From contig JAEYXR010000029.1 in NCBI GenBank assembly GCA_023431215.1, positions 1 through 11,183 of the forward strand: DNA of 11,183 nt, in the 5' to 3' direction. Within the stretch, counting starts at the first letter, position 1. Each line of letters begins with the position of its first letter. Made by a program: the position numbers and the translations under genes. Of this stretch, positions 6,467-11,183 are shown one piece after another. This DNA comes from Bacillota bacterium (GTDB taxonomy: Bacteria; Bacillota; Clostridia; Oscillospirales; Ruminococcaceae). Below the pieces are notes generated by a model. The model made no database searches. It was not told the origin of the DNA and saw only the letters and a list, made by a program, of their open reading frames with translations.

Positions 6467-6874
6467 ATGAAAATTGCAGTTACCTATGAAAACGGAGAGG
6501 TTTTTCAGCATTTTGGTCACAGCGAATTCTTTAAGATTTATGAGGCAAAGGACGGAAAAACTATCAGTGCCGAAGTGGTTAGTACCAACGGAAGCGGCCA
6601 TGGTGCCTTGGCAGCTCTTTTGCAGCAGTCTAAAGTAGATGTTCTTATTTGCGGAGGCATTGGAGGCGGCGCCAAAAATGCCTTGGATGCTGCCGGTATT
6701 TTGCTGTATGCCGGAGTTACAGGCAGTGCAGATGCGGCCGTAGAAGCTCTGCTTGCTGGAAAACTGGCTCAGCGTACCGAAGCAAACTGTAACCACCACG
6801 GTGAACATCATCACGATCATGGTGAAACCTGCGGTGAGCACGGTTGTGGCGAGCACCATTGTGGAAATCACTGA
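6467..6874 (+). CDS. NifX/NifB-type (dinitrogenase iron-molybdenum cofactor) family protein with His/Cys tail
   Basis: A 135-aa protein with the ribonuclease-H-like NifX/NifB C-terminal fold, which in nitrogen-fixing bacteria carries iron-molybdenum cofactor precursors. The core (1-103) shows the family pattern: MKIAVTYENGEVFQHFGHSE at the start and VDVLICGGIGGGAKNALDAAG (57-77). The tail (107-135) is almost entirely Cys, His, Gly and Glu, with four Cys (108, 122, 127, 132) and ten His, a likely metal store or transfer site. A full ribosome binding site (AAAGGAG, 8 nt before the ATG) is present. It follows the DUF134 gene in one unit and ends before a terminator. No nif structural genes are visible, so a role in nitrogen fixation is not supported; a metal-cluster carrier, chaperone or sensor partner of the DUF134 protein is more likely. 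Cytoplasmic. Confidence 0.93.
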   Translation: MKIAVTYENGEVFQHFGHSEFFKIYEAKDGKTISAEVVSTNGSGHGALAALLQQSKVDVLICGGIGGGAKNALDAAGILLYAGVTGSADAAVEALLAGKLAQRTEANCNHHGEHHHDHGETCGEHGCGEHHCGNH

Positions 6875-6978
6875 GATATTGTAACCAAAAGTGATTATCA
6901 TGCCTTTATGGCCAATCTGATAAGAAGTTTATAAGCTCCAACTATATAAAATTGCGTGCAGACTTATACAAAACTAAG

Positions 6979-7027
6979 CCCTCCTACCCTGCTGCGGCCG
7001 ACCGCATGATGGGTAGGAGGGTCTTTT
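6979..7027 (+). terminator. Terminator between the NifX-like gene and ilvE, possibly bidirectional
   Basis: CCCTCCTACCC (6979-6989) pairs with GGGTAGGAGGG (7011-7021), and the loop holds a second hairpin TGCGG/CCGCA (6993-7006). CTTTTT follows on the plus strand. The same stem lies 15 nt after the ilvE stop on the minus strand, where the T-tract (TTAGTTTTG) is weaker, so it may end both convergent transcripts. Confidence 0.85.
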
Positions 7028-7035
7028 TAAGTGAA

Positions 7036-8112
7036 CTAACCTTTACAAACCTTTATAGTCCAGTTATTTACATCTTCCAGCTTGCCATATTGGATGCCGG
7101 TCATGGCATCATACAAGCGCTGGGTAATTGCGCCAATTTTACCATTTCCAATGGACATTACCTTATCTCCCCACTTCAGCTCACCAACGGGAGATACCAC
7201 GGCAGCAGTACCGGTACCAAAGGCTTCCTCCAGCTTGCCTGCATCGTATGCATCTGCCAGCTCTTGTGCGGTAATGAGACGCTCGGTAACGGGTATGCCC
7301 CAGCTTTTCAGCAGCTCAATGGAAGATTTACGGGTAATACCCGGCAAAATGCTGCCGCCCAGCATGGGCGTTATCACTTCGCCGTCTACCACAAAAAATA
7401 CGTTCATGGCGCCAACTTCTTCAATATACTTGCGCTCTACGCCATCCAGCCACAACACCTGGCTATAGCCCTGTTCATGAGCCTGATCCTGTGCCAGAAG
7501 TGAAGAAGCATAGTTTCCGCCGGTCTTTGCTGCACCTGTACCCCCGCGAACAGCACGAACATATTCATTTTCCACGTAGATACGTACGGGTGCAAGGCCC
7601 GAAGCATAGTAAGCACCAGAGGGAGACACAATGATGATAAAGTAATACTCATCGGCAGCTTTTACACCCAAAAAGTCATCGTTACCAATAATAAAAGGAC
7701 GAATATACAAAGAAGTTCCTTCCTTACGGGGAACCCAGTCCTTATCCAGCTCTACCAGTTTCTTAACTGCCTCTACACATAATTCCTCGTCAATGGCAGG
7801 AATGCACAGACGCTCGTTGGAAGCATTCAGGCGCTTAAAGTTTTCGTCGGGGCGGAACAGACGAATTTCACCGTCTACGCCGTAGTAGGCCTTCATGCCT
7901 TCAAAAACGGTTTGACCGTAATGCAGACAAGAAGAAGCCGGGCTAAGGGAAATGGGACCGTAGGGCACGATGCGGGCATTGTGCCAGCCCTCCCCTGTTT
8001 TATAGTCCATCATAAACATATGGTCAGAAAAAAGCTTGCCAAAGCCCAGCTTAGACTCATCTGTGGGTTTGTCTTTGGGATTTGGGTTGCGTGTAATTTT
8101 AATTTCTTGCAT
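7036..8112 (-). CDS. ilvE: Branched-chain amino acid aminotransferase
   Basis: PLP enzyme that interconverts leucine, isoleucine and valine with their 2-oxo acids using the glutamate/2-oxoglutarate pair; last step of their synthesis and first of their breakdown; cytoplasmic. The 358-aa length and motifs fit the class IV fold, type II (BCAT2-like) group: LHYGQTVFEGMKAYY (63-77), SLYIRPF (134-140), the PLP lysine K196 in GAAKTGGNYASSLLAQDQA, EEVGAMN further on, and GSILPGITR near the C-terminus. The ATG at 8112 is chosen because AAAGGGG lies 10 nt upstream and family homology begins there; an in-frame ATG at 8214 would start inside the hairpin upstream of the promoter. A predicted promoter lies at 8151-8179. 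gdhA, which supplies glutamate, lies just upstream on the same strand, a sensible metabolic pair. Confidence 0.96.
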   Translation of the reverse strand: MQEIKITRNPNPKDKPTDESKLGFGKLFSDHMFMMDYKTGEGWHNARIVPYGPISLSPASSCLHYGQTVFEGMKAYYGVDGEIRLFRPDENFKRLNASNERLCIPAIDEELCVEAVKKLVELDKDWVPRKEGTSLYIRPFIIGNDDFLGVKAADEYYFIIIVSPSGAYYASGLAPVRIYVENEYVRAVRGGTGAAKTGGNYASSLLAQDQAHEQGYSQVLWLDGVERKYIEEVGAMNVFFVVDGEVITPMLGGSILPGITRKSSIELLKSWGIPVTERLITAQELADAYDAGKLEEAFGTGTAAVVSPVGELKWGDKVMSIGNGKIGAITQRLYDAMTGIQYGKLEDVNNWTIKVCKG

Positions 8113-8122
8113 CTGTGATATT

Positions 8123-8129
8123 CCCCTTT
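8123..8129 (-). promoter_or_regulatory. ilvE: Ribosome binding site that decides the ilvE start
   Basis: AAAGGGG on the minus strand, 10 nt before the ATG at 8112, supports that start over the in-frame ATG 102 nt upstream. Confidence 0.75.
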
Positions 8130-8150
8130 CTTTTTGACTATTCTTGTTAA

Positions 8151-8179
8151 ATTTTAGCACTTTGCAGTGATAAATGCAA
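8151..8179 (-). promoter_or_regulatory. ilvE: Predicted sigma-A promoter of ilvE
   Basis: On the minus strand TTGCAT (8179-8174) is followed after 17 nt by TAAAAT (8156-8151). The start would fall near 8144, about 30 nt before the ATG. This would let ilvE be expressed apart from gdhA. Confidence 0.6.
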
Positions 8180-8180
8180 T

Positions 8181-8227
8181 AGGCCACCGCACTTGGGGCA
8201 ACAAAAATGCCCAAAACACGGTGGCCT
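8181..8227 (-). terminator. Compound hairpin between gdhA and ilvE (possible gdhA terminator)
   Basis: AGGCCACCG and CGGTGGCCT form a perfect 9-bp outer stem. Inside it TTGGGCA and TGCCCCAA form a second stem with one bulged base. It starts 38 nt after the gdhA stop. The bases that follow (ATTGCATTTATC) are only weakly T-rich, so a terminator role is uncertain. The stem ends one base before the -35 box of ilvE. Confidence 0.5.
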
Positions 8228-8265
8228 GTATTGTCTATTTCAGCAACTAATAAGAAATATCTCCC

Positions 8266-9618
8266 TTAGTATGCAACGCCCTGCCATTTCATAGCATCAG
8301 CAATCTTCATAAAGCCTGCAATGTTGGCACCCATGACCAGGTTACCTTCATCACCAAACTCCTTAGAAGCATTGTAGGCATTGTGGAAAATACCTTCCAT
8401 GATGTTGTTAAGCTTGCTGTCTACTTCCTCCAGTGTCCAGCTGTAGCGGGCAGCATTCTGGCACATTTCCAAACCGCTGACAGCCACACCGCCTGCGTTG
8501 GCAGCCTTGGCTGGCCCAAACAGCACGCCGGCAGCCTGGAACTTGGCAACGGCTTCTGGTGTGCAAGGCATATTGGCGCCTTCTGCAACAGCAATAACAC
8601 TGTTTGCAATGAGCTTGTCTGCTGCTTCGCCGTCCAGCTCGTTTTGAGTTGCGCAGGGCAGGGCAATATCACACTTTACGCCCCAAATATTTTTGCAGCC
8701 CTCAACATATGCGGCGGTAGAAACACGCTTTGCATACTCGCTGATGCGTCCGCGCTCTACTTCCTTTAGCTGTTTCATCACATCCAGCTTAATGCCGCTG
8801 TCGTCTACCACATAGCCGGCAGAGTCAGACATGGCTACCACGGTAGCGCCATATTCCATTGCTTTTTCGGCAGCGTAGGTGGCAACATTGCCGGAGCCGG
8901 AAATTACAACACGTTTACCTGCAAAGGTTTCTTTCTTCATGCAGCTGAGCATTTCGCGGGTAAAGTAGCACAAGCCGTAGCCGGTAGCTTCTTTACGGCC
9001 CAAAGATCCGCCATAGGTCAGGCCCTTGCCGGTAAGCACACAGGCAGTGTCATTGGCAATACGCTTGTACTGGCCATACATAAAGCCAATCTCACGTGCA
9101 CCAACACCAATATCTCCTGCAGGAACGTCGGTATCGGGACCGATATGCTTCATCAGCTCGGTCATAAAGCTTTGGCAAAAGCGCATGATCTCACCATCGC
9201 TCTTACCCTTGGGGTCAAAGTCGCTGCCGCCTTTGGCGCCGCCCATGGGCAGTCCGGTAAGGCTGTTTTTAAAGGTCTGTTCAAAGCCCAAAAATTTGAT
9301 AACAGAAGCACAAACAGTGGGATGCAGGCGCAATCCACCTTTGTAAGGGCCGATGGCGGAGTTAAACTGCACACGGAAGCCACGGTTTACCTGTACCTTG
9401 CCGGCATCGTCCACCCAAGAAACACGGAACTGGATAAAACGCTCAGGCTCTACAATTCGGTCAATAATACCTGCCTCTACAATGTCAGGACGCATAGCCA
9501 CAACAGGCTCAAAAGACTCTAAAACCTCTTTGACAGCCTGAATAAACTCAGGTTCGTTACCATTGCGCTTGCAAACTGTATCAAATACACCCTGCAAATA
9601 GCTGCTTTTAAATTCCAT
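8266..9618 (-). CDS. gdhA: NADP-specific glutamate dehydrogenase
   Basis: Reductive amination of 2-oxoglutarate with ammonia to glutamate using NADPH, a main route of ammonia assimilation; cytoplasmic, normally a homohexamer. The 450-aa length matches the small hexameric family. Visible sites: PYKGGLR (K93), K117 in the QTFKNSL segment, the catalytic lysine K129 in LPMGGAKGGSDFDPKG, D169 in VPAGDIGVG, and the nucleotide-binding GSGNVA (241-246). The Ser-rich AMSDSAG after the second strand (263-269) fits NADP preference. The ATG at 9618 lies 9 nt after AAGGAGG, whereas a TTG at 9624 would leave only 3 nt, so ATG is chosen. It has a near-perfect promoter and a leader of about 120 nt that can fold. 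It diverges from the TM2 protein gene and precedes ilvE, which draws on glutamate. Confidence 0.97.
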   Translation of the reverse strand: MEFKSSYLQGVFDTVCKRNGNEPEFIQAVKEVLESFEPVVAMRPDIVEAGIIDRIVEPERFIQFRVSWVDDAGKVQVNRGFRVQFNSAIGPYKGGLRLHPTVCASVIKFLGFEQTFKNSLTGLPMGGAKGGSDFDPKGKSDGEIMRFCQSFMTELMKHIGPDTDVPAGDIGVGAREIGFMYGQYKRIANDTACVLTGKGLTYGGSLGRKEATGYGLCYFTREMLSCMKKETFAGKRVVISGSGNVATYAAEKAMEYGATVVAMSDSAGYVVDDSGIKLDVMKQLKEVERGRISEYAKRVSTAAYVEGCKNIWGVKCDIALPCATQNELDGEAADKLIANSVIAVAEGANMPCTPEAVAKFQAAGVLFGPAKAANAGGVAVSGLEMCQNAARYSWTLEEVDSKLNNIMEGIFHNAYNASKEFGDEGNLVMGANIAGFMKIADAMKWQGVAY

Positions 9619-9627
9619 ACCCAATAT

Positions 9628-9634
9628 CCTCCTT
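9628..9634 (-). promoter_or_regulatory. gdhA: Ribosome binding site that decides the gdhA start
   Basis: AAGGAGG on the minus strand, 9 nt before the ATG at 9618 and only 3 nt before an in-frame TTG at 9624. It favours the ATG. Confidence 0.8.
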
Positions 9635-9646
9635 AGTTTGTCTTAT

Positions 9647-9702
9647 CAGCAAACAACAGGGTCCTACAGGGTAGGAGCATAACAGGACGCCATTGTCTGC
9701 TG
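9647..9702 (-). promoter_or_regulatory. Foldable element in the gdhA leader
   Basis: In the minus-strand RNA, CAGCAGACAA (9702-9693) pairs along its full length with TTGTTTGCTG (9656-9647), one pair being G-U. Inside, TCCTAC and GTAGGA (9676-9662) form a 6-bp hairpin. A competing pairing is GTCCT (9688-9684) with AGGAC (9665-9661), which would break the inner hairpin. The element ends 12 nt before the ribosome binding site. No known riboswitch class is recognised. Confidence 0.45.
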
Positions 9703-9746
9703 CATAATTTACATGGCCTAACTTGCAAAAATATGATAACAGAATC

Positions 9747-9775
9747 ATTATACTGCATAAAAATGCTTGTGACAA
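9747..9775 (-). promoter_or_regulatory. gdhA: Predicted strong sigma-A promoter of gdhA
   Basis: On the minus strand TTGTCA (9775-9770) and an exact TATAAT (9752-9747) are separated by 17 nt. The start would be near 9740, giving a 5' leader of about 120 nt. Confidence 0.75.
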
Positions 9776-9819
9776 CATTTTTATGCCAAAAAGCCTCCTC
9801 TTTCCTTCATATAAATTTC

Positions 9820-9848
9820 TTGTATCTAGGTTAAAAAAATGTTATACT
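9820..9848 (+). promoter_or_regulatory. Predicted sigma-A promoter of the zinc-ribbon/TM2 gene
   Basis: TTGTAT (9820-9825) and TATACT (9843-9848) are separated by 17 nt. The start would be near 9855, about 90 nt before the ATG. It diverges from the gdhA promoter with 44 bp between the two -35 boxes. Confidence 0.6.
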
Positions 9849-9858
9849 ATTTTATGTA

Positions 9859-9908
9859 ATTTGCCTGCGCACATTAAATGGTTTTAAACCACTATTGCAA
9901 AGGCAAAT
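9859..9908 (+). promoter_or_regulatory. Foldable leader of the zinc-ribbon/TM2 gene
   Basis: ATTTGCCT (9859-9866) and AGGCAAAT (9901-9908) can form an 8-bp stem that encloses the small inverted repeat TGGTTTTAAACCA (9879-9891). It begins close to the predicted transcription start and ends 17 nt before the GGAGGAG ribosome binding site. Function unknown; an mRNA-stabilising 5' stem is one possibility. Confidence 0.3.
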
Positions 9909-9943
9909 ATTTTAAAATTCCCATGGGAGGAGAATTGGGCAAC

Positions 9944-10495
9944 ATGTATTGTAAAAATTGCGGGATGCAAAACCAGGACACTGCTGCTTACTGTCCTAAC
10001 TGCGGCGTTCCAATGGGAGTTGGTTTGCACTTTTGCTCTGGTTGCGGCACTCAAACAGATGGTGCTGTAGGCAGCTGCCCCGGCTGTGGAGCTCCTTTGG
10101 AGGGTGATAACCAACAGCAATATCAGCAGCAAAGCTATAACAACCCCTACAATCCTCCCTCTGGCGGCTATTCCGGCCAGCAGCAGGGGTATGCCCCGGG
10201 CGCAAATCCCAATGGATACCCAAATGGAGGATACCCCAACAACACTTATCCTACCGTTTATTCTGAACCCAAATCTCGGCTTGTTGCAGGTTTGCTGGGC
10301 ATCTTTGTAGGAACACTGGGTATTCATAATTTTTATCTGGGTTACAAAACACGTGGCCTATGGCAGCTGCTTCTTACGTTGTGCACCTGCGGGTTTTTGG
10401 CACCGGCAATTGGCATTTGGGCATTGGTAGAGGCCATTTTAATCTTTACAGGTTCTATTGCGGTAGACGGCTATGGCCGTCCGCTGAAGGACTAA
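9944..10495 (+). CDS. Double zinc-ribbon protein with C-terminal TM2 membrane domain
   Basis: A 183-aa membrane protein of unknown function. Two zinc ribbons open it: C3, C6, C17, C20 and C31, C34, C45, C48. A low-complexity linker (about 55-108) rich in Gln, Asn, Gly, Pro and Tyr follows. Residues 110-171 are a TM2 domain: a first membrane segment (RLVAGLLGIFVGTLGIHNFY), the conserved GIHNFYLGY turn, and a second segment (LAPAIGIWALVEAILIFTG). No signal peptide is seen. The zinc ribbons are most likely cytoplasmic. The ATG at 9944 was chosen because GGAGGAG (9926-9932) precedes it by 11 nt and the first zinc ribbon starts at once; an in-frame ATG at 9878 has no such site. Proteins with this layout are frequent in Clostridia, and none has a role I can name. 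rnpB follows after 17 nt. Confidence 0.85.
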   Translation: MYCKNCGMQNQDTAAYCPNCGVPMGVGLHFCSGCGTQTDGAVGSCPGCGAPLEGDNQQQYQQQSYNNPYNPPSGGYSGQQQGYAPGANPNGYPNGGYPNNTYPTVYSEPKSRLVAGLLGIFVGTLGIHNFYLGYKTRGLWQLLLTLCTCGFLAPAIGIWALVEAILIFTGSIAVDGYGRPLKD

Positions 10496-10512
10496 GCATT
10501 GAACGATAGCTT

Positions 10513-10850
10513 TGAGTGGGCCAGACAACAGCAGGTACAGGCCGAAAGGCCGTGCGTGAGGAAAGTCCGGGCTTCATAGGGCAGGATAGCTGTTAACGGC
10601 AGCCGAAGGCGACTTTAGGGAAAGTGCAACAGAGAGATACCGCCGGATATTCCGGTAAGGGTGGAAAGGCGGGGTAAGAGCCCACCAGCGCAAAGGAGAC
10701 TTTGCGGCTATGTAAACCCTATCCGAAGCAACACCGCACAGGGGCATAACGGTTGCCCGCCGGTCCCGACCAGGTGGCTAAAGCTTTGCGGCGACGCAAA
10801 GCGTAGATAGATTGTTGTCAAATACAGAACCCGGCTTACAGACCCACTCA
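10513..10850 (+). ncRNA. rnpB: RNase P RNA (class A-like)
   Basis: Catalytic RNA of ribonuclease P, which removes the 5' leader of precursor tRNAs. Universal core elements are clear: GAGGAAAGTCCGGGCT near 10558-10573 and ACAGAACCCGGCTTACAGA near 10824-10842, which together form the P4 helix, and GGTAAGAGCCCACC near 10672-10685. The ends pair as P1 (TGAGTGGG at 10513-10520 with CCCACTCA at 10843-10850), which sets the boundaries to within a few bases. About 338 nt, normal size. The layout resembles class A rather than the Bacillus class B form. No obvious promoter lies in the 17 nt after the preceding gene. Confidence 0.96.
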
Positions 10851-10864
10851 TTTCTATAAATAAC

Positions 10865-10880
10865 ACATGCTGCGGCATGT
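10865..10880 (+). other. Small hairpin between rnpB and its terminator
   Basis: ACATGC and GCATGT pair around the four-base loop TGCG. It lies between the rnpB 3' end and the terminator and may help 3'-end processing. Confidence 0.5.
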
Positions 10881-10882
10881 CG

Positions 10883-10918
10883 AACAGCGGACAGCTTTTA
10901 AGCTGTCCGCTGTTTTTT
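10883..10918 (+). terminator. Rho-independent terminator of rnpB
   Basis: AACAGCGGACAGCTT (10883-10897) and AAGCTGTCCGCTGTT (10900-10914) form a long perfect stem followed directly by a run of T. Confidence 0.93.
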
Positions 10919-11152
10919 GTTTGCGGACTTTTAAACTCCCCAGCCTTCCTTTGCTTTTTTATTACTGCTATAAAATATCTGCGCTTATCTTTTTTAAATT
11001 GAAAGAATATACTAAAGAAGCAGCGACAATACAACAAAATTTCATGAGATAAAGCCATCGGGATATACCCATATGCAGTTATCATTTATTTTTGAATAGA
11101 ACCCTGAATAGATGACCATACTTCCGGCATAGATTATAAGGGAGGTATTTCC
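10919..11152 (+). other. Intergenic stretch before the last gene
   Basis: AT-rich, with no gene seen. A direct repeat TGAATAGA occurs at 11093-11100 and 11105-11112, one helical turn plus about two bases apart. A weak promoter, TTGAAT (11092-11097) with CATACT (11117-11122) at 19-nt spacing, is possible. GGGAGG at 11140-11145 is the ribosome binding site of the next gene. Confidence 0.4.
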
Positions 11153-11183
11153 ATGTCGCAGTTTCTCTTTGATATTACAAAGG
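11153..11183 (+). CDS. Start of an unidentified protein (cut by the window end)
   Basis: GGGAGG lies 7 nt before an ATG that opens the frame MSQFLFDITK, which continues to the window edge. The ribosome binding site and the clean intergenic stretch before it make a real gene likely. Ten residues are too few to name it. Confidence 0.6.
   Translation, partial: MSQFLFDITK

Noticed and set aside
6467..6874. Nitrogen fixation gene cluster
   Set aside because: NifX/NifB-type domains are common outside nitrogen fixation, and no nifH, nifD, nifK, nifE, nifN or radical-SAM nifB gene is present in the window.
6425..6901. Open frame of 158 codons on the minus strand over the NifX-like gene
   Set aside because: It lies opposite a clearly recognised protein with its own ribosome binding site; its Thr/Val-rich sequence is what the reverse strand would give.
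10708..11085. Open frame of 125 codons on the minus strand over rnpB and its terminator
   Set aside because: It covers the structural RNA and the terminator hairpin; no coding signal.
1..11183. CRISPR array, mobile element, tRNA or phage genes
   Set aside because: No regularly spaced repeats, transposase or integrase motifs, tRNA cloverleaf or phage-type genes were seen on either strand.

Overview
The window looks like chromosomal core sequence from a strictly anaerobic Firmicute of the class Clostridia, probably near the Oscillospiraceae/Ruminococcaceae. The evidence is a desulfoferrodoxin-type superoxide reductase, citrate lyase ligase, a clostridial-style type II topoisomerase pair, class A-like RNase P RNA, strong AGGAGG-type ribosome binding sites and sigma-A promoters close to consensus. 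Base composition is moderate and even. I see no insertion sequences, phage genes, CRISPR arrays, tRNA or rRNA. The genus assignment is inference only.

Layout. Positions 1-3669 (minus strand) carry a topoisomerase subunit B (parE-like), then cinA, then the start of topoisomerase subunit A (parC-like, leaving the window). A consensus promoter at 3918-3946 would give this block a leader of about 240 nt with several hairpins. Diverging from it, citC (4258-5319, plus) has its own promoter and no other citrate lyase gene beside it. Next on the plus strand come desulfoferrodoxin (5521-5910) behind a perfect 23-bp palindrome and a strong terminator, then a two-gene unit of a UPF0251/DUF134 DNA-binding protein and a NifX/NifB-type protein (6050-6874). 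That unit is driven by an exact TTGACA-17-TATAAT promoter with two long palindromes centred 40 bp apart, and both proteins end in Cys/His-rich tails.

A terminator hairpin at 6979-7021 separates this from the minus-strand nitrogen genes gdhA (9618-8266) and ilvE (8112-7036). GdhA makes glutamate, and IlvE uses glutamate as amino donor or returns it when branched-chain amino acids are broken down. A 47-nt hairpin sits between them, directly against the ilvE promoter. gdhA has a strong promoter and a foldable leader. Diverging from gdhA is a double zinc-ribbon TM2 membrane protein (9944-10495), followed 17 nt later by the RNase P RNA gene rnpB (about 10513-10850) and its terminator. The last 31 bases begin an unidentified gene.

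Most genes are ordinary housekeeping or anaerobe genes. The most interesting material is regulatory: the paired operators of the DUF134/NifX unit with its metal-binding tails, the palindrome in front of desulfoferrodoxin, and the structured leaders of the topoisomerase and gdhA genes.
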